Position numbers and translations under genes: made by a program. Below are positions 1 through 7,662 of a DNA stretch of 40,333 bases, in pieces. A model generated the notes under the pieces. The model was given only the letters and a program-made list of their open reading frames with translations, had not been told where the DNA came from and made no database searches. Numbering within the stretch: position 1 is the first letter of the stretch; each line of letters begins with the position of its first letter. Source of the DNA: Cytobacillus firmus DS1 (lineage in GTDB: Bacteria > Bacillota > Bacilli > Bacillales > Cytobacillaceae); NCBI RefSeq assembly GCF_000565285.1, contig NZ_APVL01000029.1, positions 1-40,333 of the forward strand, read 5' to 3'.

Positions 1-38
1 AACTTAATGAGCAAAAAGTGTTCAAAACTACTTGACGG

Positions 39-398
39 TTACAATATTTTGATAAGGGTTAAATTATCAACTTTTGAATCCATTAATTTACCATAACAAC
101 CGCATGTGATTTTTTTGCCACTTTTTATTACTCTTATTACAGAAAAACCAAAACAAAACAATAAGAATATTAACGCCATCAATCCGTATATCTTTGTGCT
201 GTCTAACAAAAGACTAATTGATGCTAGTAACTCTATAAACGGTAATAGAATCCCAAATAATTTAGCAGATTTATCAGGTAACACATTGTATTCCATTACA
301 GTATTTGAAAACTGGGATAAGTTTAATATTTTAGAAATAGAGGATATCATGAAGTACATTAACAGAAAGTAAATTCCAATATTGTATATTGCCTCCAT
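39..398 (-). CDS. MauE/DoxX-like membrane protein, probably C-terminally truncated
   Basis: The 119-residue protein has about three to four hydrophobic helices and a CGCYG motif near residue 100, as in MauE/DoxX-family redox-associated membrane proteins, which are thought to pass electrons or thiol equivalents. Family members are usually around 130-180 residues and have another helix after the Cys motif; this one stops soon after it. Reading positions 1-38 in the next frame gives a short open peptide, so a frameshift near the 3' end is possible, but the window edge prevents a decision. The ATG follows the tatA stop codon directly, with AAAGG just upstream, so it is the third gene of a tatC-tatA operon. 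Family assignment is by motif and hydrophobicity only. Confidence 0.6.
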   Translation of the reverse strand: MEAIYNIGIYFLLMYFMISSISKILNLSQFSNTVMEYNVLPDKSAKLFGILLPFIELLASISLLLDSTKIYGLMALIFLLFCFGFSVIRVIKSGKKITCGCYGKLMDSKVDNLTLIKIL

Positions 399-620
399 CT
401 AACCTTTCCTTTCTTTGTTATTAAGTATATGTTCATCAATTATTGATTCTTTTTTTTCTATATTATTATGATGTTTTTCATCCCCGCTCACTGCTCCTTT
501 AAACTCTTTAAGTGACTCTCCGAGTGTTCGACCAACAGAAGGCAAGTTTTTTGTTCCAAAAGCAATTAAACAAACCACAAGTAAAATAATAATGCCTGGA
601 ACCCCTATTTGACCTAGCAT
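399..620 (-). CDS. tatA: TatA/E-family twin-arginine translocase subunit
   Basis: The protein has 73 residues. A single N-terminal helix (about residues 5-21) is followed by the conserved FGTKNLPSVGRTLGESLKEFK segment, the F-G hinge and amphipathic helix of TatA proteins, and then a charged tail. TatA oligomers form the conduit that lets folded proteins cross the cytoplasmic membrane with TatC. The ATG overlaps the tatC stop by one base (TAATG), which indicates translational coupling in a tatC-tatA operon. The usual Bacillus order is tatA before tatC, so the reversed order is a small oddity. Its substrate is not visible here and may lie to the left of the window. Confidence 0.93.
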   Translation of the reverse strand: MLGQIGVPGIIILLVVCLIAFGTKNLPSVGRTLGESLKEFKGAVSGDEKHHNNIEKKESIIDEHILNNKERKG

Positions 621-1396
621 TATGTCACCTCCTTTTCATTAGGTATCAATTTCTCCATATTTCTAGTTCTTATTCTTGAAAAAATATCGCATATGTAAAT
701 ACTAATCTCATATATCATAAACAAAATCATCATAACAATGAGATCAGTTACAACATCAGGAGGGGTTACTATAACAGAAAAAAAACATAATAGAGGATAT
801 GCAAATTTTCTATATTGTTTCAACTTTTGCGGTGTTATTACATTGAGTAACGTTAAAAAACTTAAAATAGCTGGTAATTCTAAAATAAAACCAAAGATTA
901 GACAGACAGTAAAAACAAAAGTAAAAAAATCAGTAAAACTATAAACAGTTTCTACGGAAAGGTTTTCAGAAACATTCAGAAAAAATGATAATAATAAAGG
1001 AACAAAAATTTTTAACCCGATTAGAGCTCCTACCATAAATAGCAAAGAGACTACGGGAAGTGTATAAAGAACAATTTTATTTATACTTTTTTCCAAGGCT
1101 GGCTTTATAAAAAGATATATTTGAAAGACTAAAATCGGAATAGTGACGCATAAAGACTGGAAAAACATAACTTTCATATAAATACTCACTGATTCAGTAA
1201 CTTTAAAAATATTTAGGTTTATGTGATAGGTTTTTGCAGATTGCTTTATTAAATCTATAAAATAAGGGGCAGTAAAATAAGAAATCAGAAAAATGAGAAA
1301 AAATGAAATTACAGTAAATAATATTCTTGTTCTGAATTCTATTAAATGGTCTAGAAAGGGCCGTGTTTGATCAACTTTATTTTGGTTAACTGACAT
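620..1396 (-). CDS. tatC: TatC twin-arginine translocase receptor
   Basis: The 258-residue polytopic protein has about six hydrophobic helices. Its N-terminus, QTRPFLDHLIEFRTRI, matches the conserved HL-E-R start of TatC. A central F-F-E-P-type region is replaced by a VYSFTDFFTFVF stretch, and TPPDVVTDL near residue 215 matches the conserved TP-D segment of the last loop. TatC recognises the twin-arginine signal peptide and recruits TatA. It is the first gene of the operon with tatA and the MauE-like gene. Its first codons and about 100 bases of upstream DNA are also found in degraded form near 2690-2885. Confidence 0.93.
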   Translation of the reverse strand: MSVNQNKVDQTRPFLDHLIEFRTRILFTVISFFLIFLISYFTAPYFIDLIKQSAKTYHINLNIFKVTESVSIYMKVMFFQSLCVTIPILVFQIYLFIKPALEKSINKIVLYTLPVVSLLFMVGALIGLKIFVPLLLSFFLNVSENLSVETVYSFTDFFTFVFTVCLIFGFILELPAILSFLTLLNVITPQKLKQYRKFAYPLLCFFSVIVTPPDVVTDLIVMMILFMIYEISIYICDIFSRIRTRNMEKLIPNEKEVT

Positions 1397-1416
1397 TAAG
1401 TCACCCCTTCTTCAAA

Positions 1417-1503
1417 TTTTACATATATTATCATTTCTTATATATAATCCCATATTTATACAAAAATTACCTGATACAAAATGACTATTTAAGTGAATAT
1501 TTA
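1417..1503 (-). repeat. tatC upstream region, copy 1 of a diverged direct repeat
   Basis: Most bases match 2798-2885 in the same orientation, including the shared words ATATAATCC, ATTTATACAAAAAT and ATGACTATTTA (plus-strand reading). Both copies lie just upstream of a tatC start codon, one intact and one degraded, so a tat segment was duplicated and one copy then decayed. Confidence 0.7.
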
Positions 1504-1627
1504 GATTGTTCCAATTATTTGTTTGCAAAGAAGTTCTTTTTTTATTAACAAGATAAATTCCAAAATAGATATGCCTAATATACATCGAACAAATAATAAT
1601 AATATACGAATATATAAATATATGATA

Positions 1628-1669
1628 AAGACCATTGCTTCAAGAAATTTTCTTGTAATCAATGGTCTT
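1628..1669. repeat. Long inverted repeat, possible terminator
   Basis: Arms AAGACCATTG (1628-1637) and CAATGGTCTT (1660-1669) pair perfectly, and a second nested pair CAAGAAA/TTTCTTG (1641-1655) extends the hairpin. Neither side has a clean T-tract, so termination is only one reading. It could instead be the remnant end of a mobile element. Confidence 0.5.
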
Positions 1670-1830
1670 AAAGGTATATTAAAGTAATATTTGGTTTTAC
1701 TTATTTTTCACTTATAATAAATGTGAAAGGAAGTATTTCTGATCGTACGTATTAATTGACTAGAATAAAGAAACAGCAAGAAAGTACAATTCACAAATAT
1801 ACGCAGGAATAAATACCAAAAAAAAAAAAA

Positions 1831-1974
1831 ACGATTTCATTTGGACTCTTCTTTTCTGGTTCTCAGGCACCACAATATTTATTAACAAAAATTGCTAAGT
1901 AGCGCTACCAAAAAATAAATAGTGTTGAAGAAATGATTAAGAACAACCCACCTAGGGAGCCGTATTATTCCTAA
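1831..1974 (+). pseudogene. Plus-strand C-terminal coding remnant with one internal stop
   Basis: One frame reads as a protein tail: a hydrophobic start (TISFGLFFSGS), QAPQYLLTKIAK, a TAG stop, RYQKINSVEEMIKNNPPREP and then YYS and TAA at 1972-1974. The stop sits inside an otherwise protein-like segment, and the 5' side is cut off at a 14-A tract. I do not recognise the family. It looks like the tail of a membrane protein that has lost its body. It converges with the lipoprotein gene and overlaps its stop codon by four bases. Confidence 0.45.
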
Positions 1975-2450
1975 TGAACTTTAACGAATACCGTTCCGAA
2001 AAGTTTATCTCCAATATAGGCATCTAATTTCCACATTCCACTCTTTGGTAATGACATATTAGAGGGGGCATGTCGGTCTGCTCCGTTATGAGCACCACCT
2101 AGTCCACCTTCTACCACTGTTATTTTCTCTTCTTCTTTCTCATAAGTAGCAATTACTTTTAGGTTTCCATTAAACTCTTCGTCATCTCCCCAAAAATGCC
2201 ACATATACTTTTGTGTTTTATTTGGATAAAACCTAAGATTCTCGCTGTCATCGTAGATAAAACCTAAACGTCCTTCTTCTCCAATCATAGTGTAACCTCC
2301 ATATTCAAATAGAGGGCTCTCTTTCCATTTATTTACCTGGTGTTCTGTTTCTGATTTAATTTCATCATTTTTGTTTGCGACATTACTACAACCCACGGTG
2401 GTAATGCTTATAATAATTGAAATAATTAATACGAAACTTCTTTTTACCAT
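1971..2450 (-). CDS. Putative lipoprotein, DUF4871-like
   Basis: The 159-residue protein has a lysine-arginine start, a hydrophobic stretch and the lipobox TVGC, so it should be lipid-anchored outside the membrane. The mature part contains MWHFWG and LGGAHNGADRHAPSNMSLPK followed by GMWKL and DKLFGTVFV, a layout I associate with the Bacillus DUF4871 family, which has no known function. I chose the ATG at 2450 because AAGGAGGT lies seven to eight bases upstream; the longer frame from 2483 would place its start before that ribosome site. It stands alone between two decayed stretches. Confidence 0.7.
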   Translation of the reverse strand: MVKRSFVLIISIIISITTVGCSNVANKNDEIKSETEHQVNKWKESPLFEYGGYTMIGEEGRLGFIYDDSENLRFYPNKTQKYMWHFWGDDEEFNGNLKVIATYEKEEEKITVVEGGLGGAHNGADRHAPSNMSLPKSGMWKLDAYIGDKLFGTVFVKVH

Positions 2451-2689
2451 AAAAAAATACCTCCTTTTTATTATCAAACTCAAACAAAAAAATTCAATAA
2501 TTATACGAATGCGACAGTGTTTGATGCTATAACTGATTAAACCATCATTTTATGTTTAAACCAGCTTAATTAGCTTTCTTCACATTAGATGATGTACAAA
2601 ATTCAATGGATTAGTTCTAGTACCTTTACATTAACAAACCTGTTACAGTAATGACTTGGCACTTTTACTGATCTTCTATTATCCCTATT

Positions 2690-2746
2690 AAATTTTAGAT
2701 TAAATTCTAAAAAGAAGTGAGTTTGATCTACCTTATTTTATGACAT
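2690..2746 (-). pseudogene. Remnant of a second tatC (N-terminal codons only)
   Basis: On the minus strand the ATG at 2746 begins M-S-stop-N-K-V-D-Q-T, matching the M-S-V-N-Q-N-K-V-D-Q-T start of the intact TatC at 1396, followed by a weaker match (FFLEFNLKF against PFLDHLIEF). The third codon is TAA and similarity fades after about 19 codons. With the matching upstream DNA this marks a duplicated and decayed tat locus. Confidence 0.7.
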
Positions 2747-2797
2747 TTAACATCCCTTTTTTTCTTACAATAAACATCCCCCTTTCATAAAATTAAT

Positions 2798-2885
2798 AAT
2801 TTACAAATATTATAACTTCTTCTATATAATCCTAGATTTATACAAAAATAACCAGATTCTATATGACTATTTACCGAAATATTTA
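2798..2885 (-). repeat. tatC upstream region, copy 2 (diverged)
   Basis: This is the counterpart of 1417-1503 in the same orientation. The spacing to the degraded tatC start is about 30 bases longer than in copy 1, consistent with a small insertion between the repeat and the start codon. Confidence 0.7.
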
Positions 2886-3102
2886 AAATATTTATGTTAT
2901 CCATGCACACATTGACCCTTTTAATTACTTAAAACCACATGAGGCTAAATACAATTACTCAGATAAGAAGTTTACTCTAGGTTGTACTAATCAAAGTTAC
3001 ACTATTTAAAACTGCTTTATAATTGGTATTCATTAAGGACGAATATAATTAAAATTTTTTGGAAATGATTGATCGTAAAACACCATGACTTACTTAAAAC
3101 AA

Positions 3103-3130
3103 AGGACTCTCCCAAAAACAGGAAAGTCCT
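3103..3130 (-). terminator. Intrinsic terminator after the PLD-like gene
   Basis: On the minus strand AGGACT-TTCC pairs with GGGA-AGTCCT around a T-rich loop and is followed by TTGTTTT. It begins 13 bases past the stop codon of the 3143-4036 gene. Confidence 0.7.
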
Positions 3131-3142
3131 CTTACTCTTTAT

Positions 3143-4036
3143 TTAGATTAGATCAAAAGAACCTTCAAATGATCTTTTAATACCAAAAGCAAAACGGTCC
3201 TTCCAGATTACCTCAGTGCTCCATTCTCCTTCTCCATCCATGGAGATACTATTGTATTCTAATAGAGCAACTGCATGAATACTAAATTGACTTTGCAGCT
3301 GTTGGAGAAATTTCTTTATATCATAGTCATATTCTTCCTCAAGGATTGCTAATTGTTCTGGAAAGTCACTAAGATGATCGGTTTGCTCATTATAATATTC
3401 AGCAATGCTTACGATAGAATGATAAAAAGAAGGATTTATATATTCCCTGTCTAAATCTTCGTATTTATCTTCACAGCCACAAACACTTACAATTTTACAT
3501 TCAGTGTATTCATGATCATCTTCTGCCTTAAGGTGAACGATTAAAAGTTTAAAGGTTCTCTCTCTGCATGCCGGACATTTCAATTGTTTTTGTAATTCAA
3601 TAGTTTTTTTATTCAAACCCCATAGATAAGAAAATTCATCACGAGTAGGGTTAATAATTGACTCATCATAAAGTTCCATTAAATTTTCGAAGTTATTATT
3701 AGCATTTTTGCTCCAGTTAAATGAACCAATAAGCAGCTTCCTTTTATCAATAATACAGAATTTATGATGCATATAATTCTTAGGGGACCACATACGTAAT
3801 TGTTTTATTTTGATGCCTGCTTCTTTTAACTGCTTAATCCAGGAATCATGTTGACTATTCTTTTTATCACCATTCACTACAATTTTTACCTTCACATTCC
3901 TGGCAGCAAGGCTAATAAAAATATCACTATATAACTCAAAGTTTAACCAAGCAACAGCTATTAGAACTTCCTTTTGAGCTTGCTTTAAGGAATCCATAAT
4001 AACTTGCTGCTGATCTCGAAAATGTATCTTGTTCAT
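3143..4036 (-). CDS. PLD-family nuclease-like protein (single HKD motif)
   Basis: The 297-residue protein has an N-terminal phospholipase D-like domain. An H-x-K-x4-D motif (HHKFCIID, about residue 105) is followed by GSFNWSKNA, the usual companion block. Single-HKD proteins of this type usually act as dimeric nucleases or phosphodiesterases. Beyond the domain, a C-P-A-C and a C-G-C cluster separated by about 35 residues could bind zinc, and the C-terminal third has no features I recognise. I chose the ATG at 4036 because AGGAG lies ten bases upstream. A TTG at 4075 would add 13 residues but has no ribosome site. Its terminator is at 3103-3130. Confidence 0.75.
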   Translation of the reverse strand: MNKIHFRDQQQVIMDSLKQAQKEVLIAVAWLNFELYSDIFISLAARNVKVKIVVNGDKKNSQHDSWIKQLKEAGIKIKQLRMWSPKNYMHHKFCIIDKRKLLIGSFNWSKNANNNFENLMELYDESIINPTRDEFSYLWGLNKKTIELQKQLKCPACRERTFKLLIVHLKAEDDHEYTECKIVSVCGCEDKYEDLDREYINPSFYHSIVSIAEYYNEQTDHLSDFPEQLAILEEEYDYDIKKFLQQLQSQFSIHAVALLEYNSISMDGEGEWSTEVIWKDRFAFGIKRSFEGSFDLI

Positions 4037-4138
4037 TCTGCTGGCGCTCCTAACTTGGAAGAAATCTCCCTTCAATTAATATAAACAAAAAATATGGTAT
4101 GATATTCCATCATACCACCTTCTATGTGAATCATAAAT

Positions 4139-4537
4139 CTAATTAACTACACCTACATTATAAAAGTCGTATTCTTCTTTATTTCTTCTTAAGTGAATAA
4201 ATACCAAATAAGATCCACCTATAAAGAATAGGACTATTGATAAGAGTTCAATATGAGTGTTGATTATTAACAAAGCCACAACAATCAGAGTCTCTAATGC
4301 AGCATATAATGTATTTTCAATCCTAGCCGTTTTAGGCAGCTCGGAAAAGTCTAGATAGCCTTTCAAGTTGGCAGATGCATACTGTCTTTTGGTGCTAAAT
4401 ATGTGAAAGATATATGTAGCCATAATCATACAAGCTAACCCATAAGCAATGATATTGCTTTCGATGAATCCTTTAAACATAAATAGCAAAGAAAGCATGA
4501 TAAAGCTTATCCAAACTGAACGAAAATACATATACAC
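4139..4537 (-). CDS. Small membrane protein of unknown function
   Basis: The 132-residue protein has four likely transmembrane helices (about residues 8-24, 29-46, 78-93 and 98-114), a cytosolic loop rich in Lys and Tyr between helices 2 and 3, and an acidic tail. I recognise no family. It lies 18 bases downstream of the 63-residue gene at 4555-4746 and is probably co-transcribed with it. The start has a weak upstream AAGGGAGAG about 13 bases away, so the exact start is uncertain. Confidence 0.6.
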   Translation of the reverse strand: MYMYFRSVWISFIMLSLLFMFKGFIESNIIAYGLACMIMATYIFHIFSTKRQYASANLKGYLDFSELPKTARIENTLYAALETLIVVALLIINTHIELLSIVLFFIGGSYLVFIHLRRNKEEYDFYNVGVVN

Positions 4538-4554
4538 TTCAGGACTCTCCCTTC

Positions 4555-4746
4555 TTATCTAACTACTTCAACCTGTTCGAGAAATGGCGTAATATTTACC
4601 TGGCCATCATTATTTGCGATTCGGCAATTTATTGCTAATCCCTGTTCTCCTGTAAGGACATTTACCTCTGGGATTCCCACCATAAATCCAACAATCTTAA
4701 AATTAGATGGACTGGCTAATAAAAATCGTTTCACCTTTTCATTCAT
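4555..4746 (-). CDS. Small hypothetical protein
   Basis: The protein has 63 residues and alternating hydrophobic and charged positions that suggest a compact beta-rich fold (KIVGFMVG, GLAINCRIA, GQVNITPFLEQVEVV). I recognise no family. The ATG at 4746 is preferred over the in-frame GTG at 4752 because GGGGAG lies eight bases before it. A strong terminator at 4806-4840 separates it from the gene to its right, so it probably has its own promoter in the 4753-4805 interval or depends on read-through. Confidence 0.55.
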   Translation of the reverse strand: MNEKVKRFLLASPSNFKIVGFMVGIPEVNVLTGEQGLAINCRIANNDGQVNITPFLEQVEVVR

Positions 4747-4805
4747 TTGCACTTCTCCCCTTTATAGATTTTCTATATGAAAACAACATCGGATATCCAG
4801 ATAAT

Positions 4806-4840
4806 AAAAAACGCCAAACCCCTAGACAGGGTATTGGCGG
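4806..4840 (-). terminator. Strong intrinsic terminator
   Basis: On the minus strand CCGCCAATACCC pairs with GGGTTTGGCG around a short loop and is followed by TTTTTTATTAT. It ends transcription arriving from the 4890-5468 gene before the downstream small genes. Confidence 0.85.
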
Positions 4841-4889
4841 TTCTTCCAGCTCAATAGGTTTTATATGAATTTCTTATACATTAATATTA

Positions 4890-5468
4890 TCATGTTGTAT
4901 ATTTTCCCTCAATAAACATTTCCATTTTTTTAATAAATTCTTTAAAACTTCCATATTTCTTCTGAACTTTATATAAAGATGGCTGGTTACCTAATCGATA
5001 GTGCTGATATTCCCTTTGGCCAAATGAATCCTTTCCAGCCTGCACTTTACAATATTGATATGCAGCATAATAATCTCGGTCACAAAACTTAAACTTCTGT
5101 TCAAACTTTTCCTGATCAAAAAAGGAATGATAATAGCCTGGTTGAATGTGTTGACTAAACAGGTATAGGAAAGTAAGAAGCTTATAGTTAACGTCCTTCT
5201 CATTATTAACGATATCTCCAATCTCACTATATTCTGTTATGGGAATGCTAAGAGAAGTACTTTGCATTGGATATAGACGCTTATATTCAGACGCACTTTT
5301 ATCAATTGTTCGATCGACGCTTATTTCAAATGGAGCACATTTATATTGGGAAAATCCTATTAATAGAGCTTGGGATAAGGATACATTCCCCTTAATCTTA
5401 TTTAAATCTTGGTAAAAGTTTTTTGGAATCTTTAGAGGAAGAAGAACTCCTTTTTTATGCAAACGCAA
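4890..5468 (-). CDS. Hypothetical protein
   Basis: The 192-residue soluble protein is basic near the start, with a Lys-Lys-rich segment (KIPKNFYQDLNKIKG), and is rich in Tyr and Phe in the second half. The C-terminal KKYGSFKEFIKKM segment looks helical. I do not recognise the family. The only start without truncation is TTG at 5468 with a weak GGGCG upstream, so the start is tentative. It sits downstream of the unknown genes at 5513-6383 and the Rad52-like gene, probably as the last gene of that group, since a terminator follows at 4806-4840. Confidence 0.55.
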   Translation of the reverse strand: MRLHKKGVLLPLKIPKNFYQDLNKIKGNVSLSQALLIGFSQYKCAPFEISVDRTIDKSASEYKRLYPMQSTSLSIPITEYSEIGDIVNNEKDVNYKLLTFLYLFSQHIQPGYYHSFFDQEKFEQKFKFCDRDYYAAYQYCKVQAGKDSFGQREYQHYRLGNQPSLYKVQKKYGSFKEFIKKMEMFIEGKYTT

Positions 5469-5512
5469 TCACGCCCTATACCTTAAGTATCTAGTTTTGG
5501 CTGCTTAACTCT

Positions 5513-5812
5513 CTACCTGTTAATACTTTTATCATGTGAGTCATTAGTTAAATTGATTTTTAATGTCTGCAGCCAATCATAAGGGATTTGGTAATAATCT
5601 TGGATGTCATCATCTAACAATACCTTATGGTCCTGAACAATAATACGATGAGAATTCCCATGGAACTCTAATGTATTCTCCCCGTCCCAGGTAAGTATGT
5701 TTTTTTCAAACTTATATTTTTTAGCTATGCACACATTATTCTTATGGAAGGTAAATAGCTTATAAAATAAATAAATAAGATTAGACCTGGTATTATTTAC
5801 TTCTTCATTCAT
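5513..5812 (-). CDS. Hypothetical protein
   Basis: The 99-residue protein has no signal or membrane segment. It contains a beta-like stretch (KNILTWDGENTLEFHGNSHR then IIVQDHKVLLDDD) and a Tyr-rich loop. I do not recognise it. I set the start at the ATG at 5812, one base after the stop of the upstream gene, because it keeps the operon compact; an in-frame ATG at 5839 would overlap that gene by 26 bases. Neither has a strong ribosome site, so translation is probably coupled to the gene before it. Confidence 0.5.
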   Translation of the reverse strand: MNEEVNNTRSNLIYLFYKLFTFHKNNVCIAKKYKFEKNILTWDGENTLEFHGNSHRIIVQDHKVLLDDDIQDYYQIPYDWLQTLKINLTNDSHDKSINR

Positions 5813-5813
5813 T

Positions 5814-6383
5814 TCAGGTCCAGCTTTCGATTGGCTCATCGCTAAGCCATTGATTCTGAGGGTTTCGATATCTCCCTTGCTTGTGTAGGTATGCCTGCTT
5901 TAGCTTAGGAACCCCTGGCCAATTCTCTTCTTCAGGTAAGATGGATAATTTCACGCCCACCTTTTTTGCTTCTTCCAACGCGATTTCTATACCCAGATCA
6001 AAGATCATTTCACGCTGCCCCTGATAAGTTAGTATTTTTGGAGAAACGCCAACCAGCATATCGCTGACCAAGTTAACGTTTGGATCGGCCGGTACTGCCC
6101 TTTCATATCCTCTCTTTGTCATTACGAAAAGTGGGTCCCCGTTTTTATCCTTAGGTAGCCGGCTAAAATCTGGCTGCCAGCCTCTTGGGATATTTTCGCC
6201 CAATGGGAATATATGATAGCTATCTGGAATAACATTTAGATCTCTCGTAAAGCGGCCGCTCTTTTGACAGTCCGCTGCTATATCATATTCCATCGAATTG
6301 ACTCTTTCTCCATTTAATTTACATGTACTTCTATTTGGATCAAAATGTTGGCATAAATTGCAGGTAGCATATATTTTTTTCAT
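5814..6383 (-). CDS. Hypothetical protein with N-terminal Cys cluster
   Basis: The 189-residue protein starts with C-x2-C-x9-C (CNLCQHFDPNRSTC) and a fourth Cys at about residue 39, a probable zinc- or iron-sulfur-binding knuckle. The rest is soluble and Pro-rich and ends in a basic segment. I do not recognise the family. The ATG has GAGGGGAT seven bases upstream. It starts two bases after the stop of the Rad52-like gene, so the two are almost certainly co-transcribed and may act together on DNA. Confidence 0.6.
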   Translation of the reverse strand: MKKIYATCNLCQHFDPNRSTCKLNGERVNSMEYDIAADCQKSGRFTRDLNVIPDSYHIFPLGENIPRGWQPDFSRLPKDKNGDPLFVMTKRGYERAVPADPNVNLVSDMLVGVSPKILTYQGQREMIFDLGIEIALEEAKKVGVKLSILPEEENWPGVPKLKQAYLHKQGRYRNPQNQWLSDEPIESWT

Positions 6384-6385
6384 TT

Positions 6386-6991
6386 CTAATCCCCTCTCTT
6401 CTTTAATAATTGAGCCGGTATATCTTTTCGACAGTATTTAATTCTAATATTGTTCTCTTCCAAGAATTTTAGTTCCTCTAAAGTTAGAAGGTTTCCACAT
6501 TTAACACACTTCTCGGATGACTCCACAACTACAGCTGCAGTATTTCCCTTATCAGCAGTTAATCCTACAGCCGGGTTATTCGCCCACTTTCTATATGGAG
6601 CTAAATCCTTCCAACCCATCATATATTTATCACACGCTTTTCGAAGTGCATCGCTTTCAGCCGATAAAATGGCACTCTTAAGGTTTTGGATCTTCCCCGT
6701 ATCTTGGTAAGTCTTAAAATTAGAAAATCCAATACCCTCTCTCTCAACATCAAGTATTTTTAGAATACCTTTTACAAGTATTTGTTCATCTTGATGATAA
6801 ATGACTGGTTCTCCAGATAACCTCCAAGACCAATAGGGTCCTGCAGCTTCTTCTAATCTCTGAATATATGCTTGAACAGGTATAGAAGCTCTTCCAGGAG
6901 TTTCCGTATTTTCAACCGAACCCTTAGGGAAAGGCAGAGTAAGTTTTTGACTAATGGATTTATATAATATGTCTCTTTCTTCCGGTGACAT
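6386..6991 (-). CDS. Rad52/Rad22-like single-strand annealing protein
   Basis: The 201-residue protein carries the Rad52-like annealing core: QAYIQRLEEAAGPYWSWRL near residues 40-60, a strand pair with GEPVIYHQDEQILVKGILKI, then a helix with AILSAESDALRKACDKYMMG, which corresponds to the conserved A-SDAL-RAA-G segment of this fold. A C-terminal C-V-K-C-G plus a distant Cys suggests a zinc knuckle. Such proteins anneal complementary strands in phage and plasmid recombination or repair. The ATG at 6991 follows GGGGTG by five bases. A terminator at 7126-7158 separates it from the secretion block, so it likely begins a separate unit. Confidence 0.72.
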   Translation of the reverse strand: MSPEERDILYKSISQKLTLPFPKGSVENTETPGRASIPVQAYIQRLEEAAGPYWSWRLSGEPVIYHQDEQILVKGILKILDVEREGIGFSNFKTYQDTGKIQNLKSAILSAESDALRKACDKYMMGWKDLAPYRKWANNPAVGLTADKGNTAAVVVESSEKCVKCGNLLTLEELKFLEENNIRIKYCRKDIPAQLLKKRGD

Positions 6992-7125
6992 GAGCTCACC
7001 CCTATATGTAGGAATTTCGCAACAAAAAACTTGGATATTTAGTATCTTGATTGATTCGATTATATATTATAATTTTTTTCAAATCAAGGAATATTATGGA
7101 ACATTTACTAAAATTAATAAAATAC

Positions 7126-7158
7126 AAAAAGGCTTCTTCACTTTGAGTAAAGAAACCT
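7126..7158 (-). terminator. Intrinsic terminator ending the secretion block
   Basis: On the minus strand AGGTTTCTT pairs with AAGAAGCCT (one G-U) around an 11-base loop and is followed by TTTTTG. It lies ten bases past the stop of the membrane gene at 7168. Confidence 0.8.
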
Positions 7159-7167
7159 CTCATTCTA

Positions 7168-7662
7168 CTAACTTTGCGGGACAAAAAAGTGATAGATATC
7201 TAACGAGTACTGCATAATTACCCAAAAGACTGGTGCTCCAAATACCATAGCCATTCCAATGCGTTTTCTTGGAGGGTTTTTGGCAGCTGTTAGCCAGAAT
7301 ATTATTCCTAATAGTGCTCCAATAAAGATCATAGGTTCAAAAAATATTTTAAATAGATGGTGAACTTCATGGCCTTGGGAGCTTGTAGAATCCATTAAAA
7401 ACCTAATATCCTGATTATTATCATTCCCTTTTAACAAACTATCGCCATTCATATAAGCAATGATTAGAGGAAGATAAAGGATTAGCAGCATTCCTAATGC
7501 TCCCCCAATAGAAAATAGGTAAGCCGCCCTCTTCCTAAAAGGATTTTTTCCTGCGTACAGCAAATAGAATAAAGCAAACAAAAATAGGAACCCAAAAGTA
7601 GGAACAAATACTAATTGAAGTAACCTTATTCCAGTCCATACTGCTTCATTAACGCCTGTCAT
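7168..7662 (-). CDS. Polytopic membrane protein, last gene of the secretion block
   Basis: The 164-residue protein has four likely membrane helices. The sequence after helix 1 (AGKNPFRKRAAYLFSIGGA) resembles the one after helix 3 (AAKNPPRKRIGMAMVFGAP), so the protein looks like a tandem duplication of a two-helix unit with a cytosolic K-N-P-x-R-K-R loop. No family is recognised. Its start codon lies immediately after the stop of the upstream single-pass protein. Position at the end of the type IV secretion genes suggests an accessory membrane component. Confidence 0.65.
   Translation of the reverse strand: MTGVNEAVWTGIRLLQLVFVPTFGFLFLFALFYLLYAGKNPFRKRAAYLFSIGGALGMLLILYLPLIIAYMNGDSLLKGNDNNQDIRFLMDSTSSQGHEVHHLFKIFFEPMIFIGALLGIIFWLTAAKNPPRKRIGMAMVFGAPVFWVIMQYSLDIYHFFVPQS

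Larger units (their letters stand above)
1397..1970. other. Largely non-coding gap with decayed DNA
   Basis: Positions 1397-1503 are the upstream region of tatC, mirrored by a diverged copy at 2798-2885. An inverted repeat lies at 1628-1669. A run of 14 A lies at 1818-1831. The last part (1831-1974) is a plus-strand coding remnant. I see no intact gene in this stretch. Confidence 0.6.
2451..3142. other. Gap with decayed tat copy and a terminator
   Basis: Positions 2484-2689 show nothing I can name. Positions 2690-2746 are a tatC remnant and 2798-2885 its former upstream region. A plus-strand open stretch runs at 2887-3009 without a start codon. A terminator hairpin for the PLD-like gene lies at 3103-3130. 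There is no intact gene. Confidence 0.6.

Noticed and set aside
1818..1831. A 14-A tract as a promoter UP element or terminator
   Set aside because: On the minus strand the T-run has no strong stem before it, and no promoter boxes lie at a suitable distance.
6386..6991. A clamp peptide in the Rad52-like protein (QKLTLPF)
   Set aside because: It deviates in spacing from the pentapeptide and lies in the N-terminal segment before the core; I did not count it with the better matches.
7002..7184. A 60-codon minus-strand open frame
   Set aside because: It runs through the terminator at 7126-7158 and overlaps the end of the membrane gene; it is not a convincing gene.
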